Notes under the pieces: generated by a model
Told to the model about the DNA's origin: nothing
Database searches by the model: none
The model's input: the letters and a program-made list of their open reading frames with translations, nothing else
Program-made: the position numbers and the translations under genes
Shown: in pieces, positions 1 through 8,615 of the stretch
Numbering within the stretch: the first letter of the stretch is position 1
Layout of the letters: every line of letters starts with the position of its first letter
DNA from: Rubrivivax sp.
GTDB taxonomy: Bacteria; Pseudomonadota; Gammaproteobacteria; Burkholderiales; Burkholderiaceae_C
Assembly: GCA_030653385.1 (NCBI GenBank)
Contig: JAURZM010000077.1
Span: forward strand, 1 to 47,647
Reading direction: 5' to 3'
Length of the DNA: 47,647 nt

Positions 1-1618
1 GGCGTGCGTCGTAGGTCACCAGGCCGAGCGCCTCGCTCATGCCGTAGTGGGTCACCATGTGGCGCGCCAGGTCGGTGGCACGCTGCAGGTCGTTCTCCGC
101 TCCGGTCGAGACGTCCTCGAACACCAGCTGCTCGGCCACGCGCCCAGCCAGCAGCACGTCGAGCCGATCAAGCAGCTCGCTGCGGCGCATCAGGTACCGG
201 TCCTCGGTCGGCGACTGCTGCGTGTAACCGAGTGCCGCAATGCCGCGCGGGATGATCGACACCTTGGTCACGCGGTCGGCGTTCTTGCGCATCTCGGCGA
301 CCAGGGCGTGGCCAGCCTCGTGGTAGGCCACGAACTTGCGCTCGGTCGGGTTCATCACCCTGTTCTTCTTCTCGAGGCCCGCGACGATGCGGTCCAGCGC
401 TTCCTCGAAGTCCTGCATGTCCACCGCGTCCTTGTCGCGCTTGGCAGAACGCAACGTCGCTTCGTTGACCAGGTTAGCCAGATCGGCGCCCGCGAAACCC
501 GGCGTGCGCCCCGCGAGCACGGCGAGGTCGACGGACGGCGCCAGCTTGACGTTCTTCACATGCACTTCCAGGATCTGCCGCCGTCCGATCAGGTCGGGCC
601 GGTCGATCGCGATGTGCCGGTCGAAGCGCCCTGGCCGCAGCAGTGCGGGATCGAGCACCTCGGGCCGGTTCGTCGCGGCGAGGATGATCACGCCGCGGTT
701 GGTGTCGAAGCCGTCCATCTCGGCGAGCAACTGGTTCAGGGTCTGCTCGTGCTCCTCGTGGCCGCCGGACAAGCCCACCCCGCGCGCCTTGCCCAGCGCG
801 TCGATCTCGTCGATGAAGACGATGCACGGCGCCTTGGCAGCGGCCTGCTCGAACAGGTCGCGCACGCGCGCCGCGCCGACGCCGACGAACATCTCGACGA
901 ACTCCGACCCGCTCAGCGACAGGAAGGGCACGCCGGCCTCGCCGGCGACCGCCTTGGCCAGCAACGTCTTGCCGGTACCGGGAGCACCGACGATCAGCAC
1001 GCCCTTGGGGATCTTGCCGCCCAGGCGCTTGTACCGATCCGGGTTCTTGAGGAACTCGACGACCTCCATGAGTTCCTCGCGTGCCTCGTCGATGCCCGCG
1101 ACGTCCTTGAACGTGACACCCGTCTCGGTCTGCATGTAGACCTTGGCCTTGCTCTTGCCGATCTCCAGCATGCCGTGGCCCATGCCGCCGCCCATGCGCT
1201 TCATCAGGAACCACCAGATGCCGAAGAACACCAGCGCCGGCGCGACCCAGGAGATCAGCGCGCCGAGCCACTTGCTCTCGCGCACGCTGCCGTAGCGCAC
1301 CTTGGCGGAATCGAGCTGGGCTACCAGGCCCGGGTCGTTGATCAGCACCGTCGCGAAGCCATGTTCGCCGCCGGCGCGCTTGAGCGCCTCGAGCTTCACC
1401 TTCGGCAGGATCTGCTCCAGCCCTTCGGCGCGAAGCTTGCCGGTCGCAATGCCATCGGCCATCACCACGTCGTCGAGCTTGCCCGCCACCAGCGCCTGCT
1501 TGAACTCGCTGTACGTCAGGGTCTGCGTGTGCCGCGGGGTGAAGAGCTCTTGCATCAGGATCAGGCCCACCAGCGCGGCCAGCACGTACCAAAGCGAGAA
1601 CGTCTGTTTCTTGTCCAT
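1..1618 (-). CDS. ftsH: ATP-dependent zinc metalloprotease FtsH (3' end outside window)
   Basis: Membrane-anchored AAA+ protease that extracts and degrades membrane and soluble proteins. The N-terminus MDKKQTFSLWYV leads into a first membrane segment (about residues 8-24). A periplasmic domain follows, then a second membrane segment near residues 105-120 ending FLMKRMGGGMG. The Walker A GAPGTGKT is at 211-218, the Walker B FIDEIDAL follows, and the zinc-site HEAGH is at 433-437. About 540 residues are present and the C-terminal tail is cut off by the window edge. The start at 1618 is the family start and has GGAG a short distance upstream. It lies 27 bp downstream of a small membrane-protein gene at the end of a copper-ATPase run, so it is probably an accessory, island-borne FtsH rather than the housekeeping copy (inference). 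Confidence 0.95.
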   Translation of the reverse strand, partial: MDKKQTFSLWYVLAALVGLILMQELFTPRHTQTLTYSEFKQALVAGKLDDVVMADGIATGKLRAEGLEQILPKVKLEALKRAGGEHGFATVLINDPGLVAQLDSAKVRYGSVRESKWLGALISWVAPALVFFGIWWFLMKRMGGGMGHGMLEIGKSKAKVYMQTETGVTFKDVAGIDEAREELMEVVEFLKNPDRYKRLGGKIPKGVLIVGAPGTGKTLLAKAVAGEAGVPFLSLSGSEFVEMFVGVGAARVRDLFEQAAAKAPCIVFIDEIDALGKARGVGLSGGHEEHEQTLNQLLAEMDGFDTNRGVIILAATNRPEVLDPALLRPGRFDRHIAIDRPDLIGRRQILEVHVKNVKLAPSVDLAVLAGRTPGFAGADLANLVNEATLRSAKRDKDAVDMQDFEEALDRIVAGLEKKNRVMNPTERKFVAYHEAGHALVAEMRKNADRVTKVSIIPRGIAALGYTQQSPTEDRYLMRRSELLDRLDVLLAGRVAEQLVFEDVSTGAENDLQRATDLARHMVTHYGMSEALGLVTYDAR

Positions 1619-1645
1619 GTACAACACTCCTCCGGGGAATCGGGG

Positions 1646-1864
1646 TCAGACGCCGGGGCGCCGGCGTGATCGTCGCTCGTCGAGGGCGACCTGGATGGCC
1701 CCCCACAGGATCAGAACCGGGCATACCAGCAGCAAGGCGGCGAGCAATGCGCTCCACCAGGCGAAGCCAAAGGACCACAGGATCGCCGCGGCGATCACCA
1801 CGGCAAGGATCGGACACAACCACATCCAGCGGTTGGTGAACTCGGGCCATTTCACGAATCTCAT
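1646..1864 (-). CDS. Small two-helix membrane protein
   Basis: A 72-residue protein beginning MRFVKWPEF, with two hydrophobic stretches (about residues 12-32 and 34-54) and an Arg-rich C-terminal tail. I do not recognise a named family. GGAGGT lies about 5 nt before the ATG at 1864, which favours this start. An ATG at 1882 overlaps the upstream ATPase stop as ATGA and would add six residues by translational coupling. It sits between the copper ATPase and ftsH, so it may be a small partner of either; no function can be assigned from sequence. Confidence 0.7.
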   Translation of the reverse strand: MRFVKWPEFTNRWMWLCPILAVVIAAAILWSFGFAWWSALLAALLLVCPVLILWGAIQVALDERRSRRRPGV

Positions 1865-1878
1865 GGCGACCTCCGTCG

Positions 1879-4284
1879 TCATTGCAGGCGTGCCCGCTTG
1901 AGCAGCGCCGAGTTGACGATCACCGACAGCGAGGACAGCGCCATCGCCGCGGCGGCAATGATCGGGTTGAGCAACCCGAAGGCCGCGATCGGAACGCCGA
2001 CCGCGTTGTAGATGAAGGCCCAGAACAGGTTGCGCTTGATCGTGCGCATCGTCGCGCGCGAGAGCCGGATGCCGGTCACCACGTCGCGCACGTCGCTGCG
2101 CACGAGGATGATGCCGCCGGTCTCCTTGGCCACATCCGAGCCCGATCCGATCGCGATGCCGATGTCGGCGGTCGCCAGCGCCGGGGCGTCGTTGACGCCG
2201 TCGCCGACCATCGCGACCACCTTGCCGGCCTGCTGCAGTTCCTTGATCACACGCGCCTTGTCGGAGGGCAGCACGTCGGCGATCACCCGGTCGATCTCCA
2301 GCGCCCGGCCGATCGCCGCCGCGGTGCGGGCGTTGTCCCCGGTCAGCATCACAACCTCCACGCCTTCGGCGCGCAGCGCCCGCACCGCCTCGAGCGCCTC
2401 CGGCTTAATCGTGTCGGCCACTGCGATCACGGCGGCGAGCTCGCCGTCGCAGGCGAGCAGCATCGCCGTCTTGCCGTCCGCCTGGTAGCGCTCCATGTCC
2501 GCGCCGACCTGGCTCACGTTCACGCCCTCGCGTTCCATCAGCCGGCGGTTGCCGAACAGCACGGTGCGTCCTTCGACCTGGCCGCGCACACCGTGGCCCG
2601 GCACGGCCTCGAAGCGCTGCACCGCGCACGGCGCGATGCCAGTCTCCTTGGCGCGGCGCAGGATGGCCTCGGCCAGCGGGTGCTCCGACCCGGCCTCAAG
2701 ACTGGCGGCCAGGCGCAACGCCTGGTCGTGGTCGCAGTGCCCGCAGGGCTGCAGATCGGTCAGGGCCGGCTCGCCGCGGGTCAGCGTTCCGGTCTTGTCG
2801 AACACCACGGTCGTGAGCCGCTCGGCCTTCTCGAGGATCTCGCCACCACGGATCAGGATGCCGGCCTGCGCGCCGCGGCCCACGCCCACCATCAGAGCTG
2901 CCGGCGTCGCGATGCCGAGCGCGCAGGGACAGGCGATGATGAGCACCGCGATGAACGCCAGCAGGCCTTGCGGGAAGTTGCCGGCGAGCCACCAGAGCGC
3001 GAAGGCGAGGATCGCCGTGCCCACCACAGCCGGTACAAAGTACCGCGTCACCTGGTCGGCGATGCGCTGGATCGGTGCGCTGCTGGTCTGCGCGTCCTCG
3101 ACCATCTTCACGATCTGCGCGAGTGCGGTTTCCGCGCCGATCCGCGTGGCCCGGAAGCGGAAGCTGCCAGTGCGGTTCAGCGTGCCGCCGATCACGGCCG
3201 AGTCCGCCTGCTTCTCGACCGGCATCGACTCGCCCGTGAGCATTGACTCGTCCACCGACGAGGAGCCCTCGATGACCAGGCCGTCGGTCGCGATGCGCTC
3301 GCCGGGGCGCACGACGATCGTCTCGCCCACCATCACCTGCTCGGCCGGGATCTCGACCTCCTCGCCGCCACGCAGCACGTTCGCTGTCGCGGGCTTGAGG
3401 TCGAGCAGCTTGCGCACCGCCGCAGAGGAGTGCTTCTTGATGATCTCCTCCATGTACTTGCCGAGCAGCACGAAGGCGATGATCACCGCCGAGACCTCGA
3501 AGTAGACATCGCGCTCCTCGACCTTCACCGGCAACACCGACGGGAAGAACAGCACCGCGACACTGTAGAAGTAGGCCACCGAGGTGCCGAGCGCGATCAG
3601 CAGGTCCATGTTGATGGACCGGTTGCGCAGTGCGTTGAAGGCGCCAACGTAGAAGCTCCAGCCGCCGATGAACTGCACCGGCGTCACCAGGAGGAACAGC
3701 CACACGCCCCAGGTGAACCAGGGCAGCGCCGGGATCGGCACCCAGGTGAGCAGCGTCGCGCCGGTGGCCAGCGCGATGAAGGCGCCTGCACGCATGATCG
3801 CCAGCGCCAGCACGCCGGTCAGCGCGATCGTGACCCGCGTGCGCATGGACTTGAGTTCGGCCTCGGGCGACTCGAAGGTGCGCTGGCAGCCCGCGCTGCA
3901 GAAGTAGTAGCTGCGCCCGGCACGGTCGGTGCGCAGCGCGGTGGCCTTGTCGACCACCATGCCGCACACCGGGTCCTTCGCCTGGCCCGACTCGTTGCGT
4001 CGCAGCACCGTCTGCAGAGGGCGGCCCGCCGCATGCATGTCCGCATCGACCGCAGACGTGGTGTTCGCAGGCGTGGCCTCGGATGTCCCCGCGCGAGCGC
4101 CGACATAGCGCACCGGATCGCGCTGGAACTCGCTCAGGCAGTGCCCTGAACAGAACAGGTAGGTTCGCCCGCCGTGTTCGGCGCGCCCCGCCGCATTGGC
4201 CGGATCCACGTTCATCCCGCACACCGGGTCGACCGTGGCGGCGGCCGACGCGACGGATCCCTCGTTGAGCACTGCCTGAGTCAT
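1879..4284 (-). CDS. Cu+-type P1B ATPase with two N-terminal YHS domains
   Basis: Predicted ATP-driven export of Cu+ (or Ag+) from the cytoplasm, 801 residues. In place of the usual HMA domains it carries two YHS-type metal domains (about 18-60 and 103-145, each DPVCGM followed by a C-x3-C pair). Eight membrane helices follow in the P1B arrangement. The transport motif is ACPCALG (C452, C454), the phosphorylation site DKTGTLT (D496), then a SEHPLAE motif and GDGVNDAP. YN in the seventh helix and MALSS in the eighth are the Cu+ (P1B-1) signature. The start at 4284 is preceded by AGGAG; a longer frame to 4368 lacks a good ribosome site. This is the second Cu ATPase in the window (the other is at 36525), so the two may serve different routes or conditions. 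Confidence 0.93.
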   Translation of the reverse strand: MTQAVLNEGSVASAAATVDPVCGMNVDPANAAGRAEHGGRTYLFCSGHCLSEFQRDPVRYVGARAGTSEATPANTTSAVDADMHAAGRPLQTVLRRNESGQAKDPVCGMVVDKATALRTDRAGRSYYFCSAGCQRTFESPEAELKSMRTRVTIALTGVLALAIMRAGAFIALATGATLLTWVPIPALPWFTWGVWLFLLVTPVQFIGGWSFYVGAFNALRNRSINMDLLIALGTSVAYFYSVAVLFFPSVLPVKVEERDVYFEVSAVIIAFVLLGKYMEEIIKKHSSAAVRKLLDLKPATANVLRGGEEVEIPAEQVMVGETIVVRPGERIATDGLVIEGSSSVDESMLTGESMPVEKQADSAVIGGTLNRTGSFRFRATRIGAETALAQIVKMVEDAQTSSAPIQRIADQVTRYFVPAVVGTAILAFALWWLAGNFPQGLLAFIAVLIIACPCALGIATPAALMVGVGRGAQAGILIRGGEILEKAERLTTVVFDKTGTLTRGEPALTDLQPCGHCDHDQALRLAASLEAGSEHPLAEAILRRAKETGIAPCAVQRFEAVPGHGVRGQVEGRTVLFGNRRLMEREGVNVSQVGADMERYQADGKTAMLLACDGELAAVIAVADTIKPEALEAVRALRAEGVEVVMLTGDNARTAAAIGRALEIDRVIADVLPSDKARVIKELQQAGKVVAMVGDGVNDAPALATADIGIAIGSGSDVAKETGGIILVRSDVRDVVTGIRLSRATMRTIKRNLFWAFIYNAVGVPIAAFGLLNPIIAAAAMALSSLSVIVNSALLKRARLQ

Positions 4285-4327
4285 GGCCTTCTCCTGATCG
4301 ATACGCTTCGTGGGGTTGGGGCAGGCG

Positions 4328-5563
4328 TCACGGTGCGCGGCGCGCGGCGACCTCCCATGCCGCTGCACCGGCCGCGAGTGCGGTCAGCCCGCCCGCGATG
4401 ACGAACGGCAGCGGAGCTGCCAGCGCGAACAGGCTTCCCGTGGCCGCGGCACCCACCGCCTGTCCGAGGTTGGCCGCTGCGGCCTGCCGGCCCATGGCCC
4501 AGCCTTGTCGAGCGCCGGCCGCACTCGAAATACGCACGGCCAGCGAGGGGATCAGCACGCCGATGCCCGAAGCCGCCAGCACGAACGCCGCGGCGGTCAC
4601 GAAGCCGCCGCTCAAGAGGGCCAGCAGGCCGAGACCTGCCGACAGCAGCACTAGCGCGGCGACGACGAGCCGCGGCTCGCCCAGCCTGCGTTCCAGGCGC
4701 GGCAGGGCCCAGAACTGCACGGCGATCATCACGCCGCTGCACAGCGCGAAGTACAGCGACACCGGCAACTCGCCAATTGCAGGCGCGCGGCGCGTCACCA
4801 AGGTCACGCCGACCTCGGCCACCGTGATCGCCAGCACGACGATGGCCGTCAACAGCAGAGAACGAGCGATGCGCCGTTCGTCGCCGGACATTGCACCGCC
4901 CGGCGCAGGGGCTGTGGCCCGGTTGGGCGGCAGCTTGAGCACGCCCACGGCCGCCAGCAGCCCGATCACAGCGACCGCGTCCAGCGGCAGCGTGGCGAAC
5001 GCGCCATTGCCACCGGCCGCGCGGATCGGAGCGGCCAGCCCGTCGCCGAGTGCGGGTCCGAGCAGGAAGCCCAGCGCGGTGGCTGACGCGATCCAGGCGA
5101 AACGGCGCTGCAAGCGGGACGGCGCCGACGCGGTGACGACGTAGGCAAACACCGCGGGGAGCACCGCTGCCGACGCCAGGCCGGCCATCGCACGCACCGC
5201 ATAGAGCCCGCCCATCGAGAGGGGCAAGGTCAAGGCCCACAGCGCCGCGCTCGACCCGACCAGCCCGGCGGCGAGCACCCGGCGGCGGTCGATCCGATCC
5301 GCGAGCGCTCCCCAGACGGGCGCGAACAGAAACAGCGCGAGCGTGTACACGCCGGTAATCCAGCCCGTGTGGCTCTCCACGTCGGCTGCCGAGCGAACCC
5401 CCGAGCGCTCTATCAGACCGGGAAGCAGCGGCAGCGTCACGCCATAGGCCATCGACACCGCCATCCCGGCCGCGAGCAGGGCCGCGAAGGCGCCGGCTGA
5501 CAGGTCCGATCGCGAATCGCCCGGTACTGGCGAAGAAGGCGGCGGCCATGGTCGCTCACCCAC
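4328..5563 (-). CDS. MFS transporter
   Basis: Major facilitator superfamily protein, 411 residues, with twelve predicted membrane segments. The loop between helices 2 and 3 reads WGALADRIDRRRV, the classical MFS motif A (G-x3-D-R-x-G-R-R type). A Pro-rich N-terminal stretch precedes the first helix. The start overlaps the end of the upstream cfa gene by 8 bp, indicating translational coupling. The substrate is unknown; its place between a lipid-modifying enzyme and a copper ATPase suggests drug, lipid or metal-complex export, but that is inference. Confidence 0.85.
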   Translation of the reverse strand: MGERPWPPPSSPVPGDSRSDLSAGAFAALLAAGMAVSMAYGVTLPLLPGLIERSGVRSAADVESHTGWITGVYTLALFLFAPVWGALADRIDRRRVLAAGLVGSSAALWALTLPLSMGGLYAVRAMAGLASAAVLPAVFAYVVTASAPSRLQRRFAWIASATALGFLLGPALGDGLAAPIRAAGGNGAFATLPLDAVAVIGLLAAVGVLKLPPNRATAPAPGGAMSGDERRIARSLLLTAIVVLAITVAEVGVTLVTRRAPAIGELPVSLYFALCSGVMIAVQFWALPRLERRLGEPRLVVAALVLLSAGLGLLALLSGGFVTAAAFVLAASGIGVLIPSLAVRISSAAGARQGWAMGRQAAAANLGQAVGAAATGSLFALAAPLPFVIAGGLTALAAGAAAWEVAARRAP

Positions 5564-6875
5564 GGTAGAGATCGCGGCGGGTCAGCGGGACCGGCCACGC
5601 TCCGCCATCGCGCTTCGAGGCGACGATCTGGTACAGCCCGGTGCCCCCCGCCTCGAACTCGAGCGCACAGGCCGCCATGTACAGGCGCCAGATGCGGAAG
5701 GTCACCTCGTCGACTTCCTGCAGTGCCTCGTCGCGGCGCGCCTCCAGCCGCTGCACCCAGTGCCGCAGCGTCAGCGCGTAGTGTGGCCGCAGTCCTTCGA
5801 CATCATGGATCTCGAAGCCGGCACGCTCCATCCCGAGCTGGATGTTGCTGACGCAGTCGAGTTCACCGTCCGGGAACACGTAGCGATTGATGAACTCGGT
5901 TGCGACGGTTCGGTTCCAGCCCTCCTCGTCGTGGGTGATGCCATGGTTGAGGAACAGCCCGCCGGGCCGCAGCACGCGCTGGACCGCGGCGAAGTAGGCT
6001 GGCAGGTTCGCCAGGCCGACATGCTCGAACATGCCGACACTGGACACCTTGTCGTAGGCCGCCGCGCCGTCGAGGTCGCGGTAGTCCCGCAGTTCGACCG
6101 TGACGAGATCCTGCAGACCTTCGGCGCGGATGCGCTCGCGTGCGTACTCGAGCTGTCGCTGGCTGAGCGTGATGCCATGCGCGCGCACGCCGTACTCGCG
6201 TGCTGCCCAGCACACGAGCGCGCCCCAACCGCAGCCGATGTCGAGCAGCCGGTCGCCGGGTTGCAGGCGCAGCTTGCGGCAGATGTGCTCCAGTTTGTTG
6301 CGCTGTGCCTGTTCGAGCGAGTCCTCGGGCGTCTCGAAGTAGGCGCAGGAATAGACCCGCTCGGCGTCTAGCCACAGCCCGTAGAACGCATTGGACACGT
6401 CGTAGTGGAACGAGATCGCTGCCCGGTCGGTCTGGCGTGAATGGCGATGCGCGAATCGCCGTGCCACGCGCGAGGTCAGCCCTCCGAAAGGCTTCAAGCC
6501 ATCCCGGTCGGACACCCGCAACATCAACGCGTCGCGCCACAGCGCCAGCTTGTCGCGCCACGTCAGCGAGACCGTCTCGAAGTGGGCCTTCAGCCCCAAT
6601 GCGCTGTACAGGTCGCCCTCGACATCGATGACGCCGCGGAAGTAGGCGTCGGCCAGCAACAGCGGATCGGGCCGCAGCACGAGGCGGCGCAGCAACCCGG
6701 GATCGCGGATCACGAGCGTGTACTCGGGATGGGCCTCGAACTCGTGCAAGATCGCATCGCCCAGCCTCAGCGCCGGCGGTCGCTCCATGCCGGCCAGCAG
6801 GCGGTTCAGGATGCGTAGCGCCGGAGCATGCGGGGCCGGCGTCAGGGGCCGTGCTAGCGTTGTCGAGTGATCCAT
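5556..6875 (-). CDS. cfa: Cyclopropane-fatty-acyl-phospholipid synthase
   Basis: SAM-dependent methylenation of unsaturated acyl chains in membrane phospholipids, which lowers membrane permeability under stress. It has 439 residues, typical for the family. The SAM-binding motif LLDIGCGWG lies at about 210-218, and the family-typical HYDVSNAFY at 157-165. The conserved VSSVGMFEHVG and FINRYVFPDGEL segments are also present. The start at 6875 (MDHSTT) has AAGGA upstream and begins just after the phosphorylase-family gene. It is followed by an MFS gene with an 8-bp overlap, so it is part of the MerR-headed operon. Confidence 0.93.
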   Translation of the reverse strand: MDHSTTLARPLTPAPHAPALRILNRLLAGMERPPALRLGDAILHEFEAHPEYTLVIRDPGLLRRLVLRPDPLLLADAYFRGVIDVEGDLYSALGLKAHFETVSLTWRDKLALWRDALMLRVSDRDGLKPFGGLTSRVARRFAHRHSRQTDRAAISFHYDVSNAFYGLWLDAERVYSCAYFETPEDSLEQAQRNKLEHICRKLRLQPGDRLLDIGCGWGALVCWAAREYGVRAHGITLSQRQLEYARERIRAEGLQDLVTVELRDYRDLDGAAAYDKVSSVGMFEHVGLANLPAYFAAVQRVLRPGGLFLNHGITHDEEGWNRTVATEFINRYVFPDGELDCVSNIQLGMERAGFEIHDVEGLRPHYALTLRHWVQRLEARRDEALQEVDEVTFRIWRLYMAACALEFEAGGTGLYQIVASKRDGGAWPVPLTRRDLYRG

Positions 6876-6886
6876 CGCTTGGTCCT

Positions 6887-8047
6887 TCAGCTCCCAAGGC
6901 GCATGTCTTGTGGCTCGGCCAGGGCCGTGGTCGACACGTCGTCGACGAAGATCAGCGGCGCGTGCCGCTGTTCGTCCATCACGGCCGCGAGACACTGCCG
7001 GCTCGCCGCGTGGACGGTGAACAGCGGTTGGCCTCGGTCCACGCGCTCGCCGATCCGGGTGTGCAGCAAGACGCCGGCGCCTGCTACTTGCGGTGCGCCA
7101 GCCAACACCGCGACTCGCCGCACATGTGCACCGTCCAGGGACCTCACATGGCCCGCGTGGTCGGTCGTGATGGTTTCGGTGAACGGCGCCAGCCTCGGCT
7201 CACGCATCCCGCCCTGGGCCTCGCATACGGTCTGGAAGCGCGCCCATGCAGCGCCGCTGTCGAGCAGTCGCCAGGCGTCGAGTTCGCCATGACCAGCGCG
7301 GCTCGCGCCGCAAAGCTCGAGCAGTTGACCGGCTTCGGCCAGCGCGTGCATGCGCAGGTTGACCGGCGCCGCAGCAGCACCGCGCAGCACGGCCAACACG
7401 TCCAGCGCCTCGGGCGCCGGGCCGATGCCCAGACCCACCGGCTGCGTCCCGGCAAAGCGGGCGACGTGAACCTGTACGCTGACCACATCGCCGACTGCAG
7501 TGAACAGGGCTTTCAGGCGATGGAAGCGTTCGTCGTCGGGCACGCCGGTACCCCGTCCGACAGGCACGTTGACGAGCAGGCTCTCCACGCCGATGGCGAC
7601 CCGGCGCGCTAGCGCCGACGCGACCAGGTGGGCATCATCCGCCGTGGGACTCCACGGCACGTTCGTTGCCACACCCGCGGCGTCCGCGTGGGCGATGCAC
7701 ATGCCCACGCGCGAAGCGATGCCCGCCGCTGTCGCAGGATCGAGTTCCACCCCAGTCAGCGTCGCCATCGCGTCGGCGCTGCTCCAAGCCCCGGTGCCGG
7801 ACCGCAGCGAAAAGTGCGGCATCGTCGCGCCCGCTGAAGCCACGATCGCGGCAACGATCGGCGTCGTGCGGTGCCCGGGGATCCGGTCCAGGCCGTGCTG
7901 ATCGACGACACGCGTCGTGTCCCAGGCGAAGGTCGGAGTCGCTTCGGTCGTCCAGGCGCGCGCGAGGGCGATGGCCCGCCGAACCGCTGGGTCGCGGTGC
8001 GGCTCCGGCGTCCCGAGCTCGTGGGTCGGGCCGGCGATGTGGCTCAT
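6887..8047 (-). CDS. Thymidine/AMP-phosphorylase family protein, N-terminally short, degenerate loop
   Basis: 386 residues matching the central and C-terminal parts of the DeoA / AMP phosphorylase family. Visible are VNVPVGRGTG, the TQPVGLGIGPAPEA segment typical of the archaeal-type enzymes, and a C-terminal barrel-sandwich domain (HTRIGERVDRGQPLFTVHA). Canonical members run about 440-500 residues with an N-terminal helical domain, which is missing here. The phosphate/nucleoside loop, normally DKHS(T)GGV or DKHCIGGVAGNRTT, reads DQHGLDRIPGHRTT (residues 49-62): the Lys and Gly-Gly are gone. Normal phosphorolysis is therefore doubtful. The start overlaps the upstream merR stop as ATGA, so the two are coupled. 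Confidence 0.75.
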   Translation of the reverse strand: MSHIAGPTHELGTPEPHRDPAVRRAIALARAWTTEATPTFAWDTTRVVDQHGLDRIPGHRTTPIVAAIVASAGATMPHFSLRSGTGAWSSADAMATLTGVELDPATAAGIASRVGMCIAHADAAGVATNVPWSPTADDAHLVASALARRVAIGVESLLVNVPVGRGTGVPDDERFHRLKALFTAVGDVVSVQVHVARFAGTQPVGLGIGPAPEALDVLAVLRGAAAAPVNLRMHALAEAGQLLELCGASRAGHGELDAWRLLDSGAAWARFQTVCEAQGGMREPRLAPFTETITTDHAGHVRSLDGAHVRRVAVLAGAPQVAGAGVLLHTRIGERVDRGQPLFTVHAASRQCLAAVMDEQRHAPLIFVDDVSTTALAEPQDMRLGS

Positions 8048-8508
8048 CCTGCGCCCCTTCGCCGAGCGGAGGCTCCGCGGTCGCGCCGCGCGGCCGAAAC
8101 CGGGTCCTCCGCGAAACCCTCGATGAGACCACATACCGAGTGGCCGTCGGGCACACCGTCGGGTCGCCTCTTCCAATCCGCCACCGCTCGCTGCATGCGC
8201 CGATGCAAGCGCAGGACTTGGTCCAGTTGTCGGCCCTGCTCCGCAAGGCGCTGGTCGAGCAAGGTGCGCGCGCGCGGACATGGCAGTTCGCCGCGCTGCC
8301 CCATCTCGACGAGTTCGCCAGCGTCCCTGAGCGTGAAACCCAGCGCCAGCGCGCCACGGATGAAGCGCACGCGCACGACGCTGCGATCCGAGAACGTGCG
8401 GTAGCCGTTCTGGGTCCGACCATCCGCGTCCACCAGGCCGACCCGCAGGTAGTGGCGCAGCGTGTCCGCGGTCACGCCAGCCTGCCGCGCACACTCGATC
8501 AATCGCAT
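8044..8508 (-). CDS. MerR-family (heavy-metal type) transcriptional regulator
   Basis: 154 residues. The N-terminal winged helix begins MRLIECARQAGVTADTLRHY, followed by GYRTF and VRFIRGALALGFTLRD, which is standard MerR architecture. A dimerisation helix leads into a C-terminal segment GHSVCGLIEGF. A Cys in LPCPRA and the Cys in HSVCGLIE match the metal-binding pattern of the ZntR/PbrR-like branch. The start at 8508 has GGAGAA about 7 nt upstream; an in-frame extension to 8577 is disfavoured because it would overlap the promoter. It probably regulates its own operon through the dyad at 8557-8585. The metal it senses cannot be told from sequence. Confidence 0.88.
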   Translation of the reverse strand: MRLIECARQAGVTADTLRHYLRVGLVDADGRTQNGYRTFSDRSVVRVRFIRGALALGFTLRDAGELVEMGQRGELPCPRARTLLDQRLAEQGRQLDQVLRLHRRMQRAVADWKRRPDGVPDGHSVCGLIEGFAEDPVSAARRDRGASARRRGAG

Positions 8509-8553
8509 CGCAGTTCTCCGGCAGCGCGAGGCCGCGTCGACTCCAGGGCAGCG

Positions 8554-8584
8554 AGTCTCGACCCAGGTGCTGCACATGGGTCAA
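8554..8584 (-). promoter_or_regulatory. MerR-type promoter with 19-bp spacer and dyad operator
   Basis: Reading the minus strand, the -35 TTGACC (8584-8579) and -10 GAGACT (8559-8554) are 19 bp apart, the stretched spacing that MerR-family activators correct. A dyad lies in the spacer: CTTGACCCA (8585-8577) against TGGGTCGAG (8565-8557), eight of nine bases matching. It is about 46 bp upstream of the merR start and should drive merR and the downstream phosphorylase-cfa-MFS-ATPase-ftsH run. Confidence 0.65.
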
Positions 8585-8615
8585 GCCCCTGCGTGACCGG
8601 CCCGGCTTGCATCGC

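Noticed and set aside
47..1669. Long plus-strand open frame opposite ftsH
   Set aside because: Its protein is low-complexity Arg/His/Leu-rich, a mirror of the ftsH frame in GC-rich DNA; ftsH motifs are intact on the other strand.
1882..3246. Plus-strand open frame opposite the YHS copper ATPase
   Set aside because: Antisense shadow with no motifs; the minus-strand ATPase has all catalytic motifs across the same bases.
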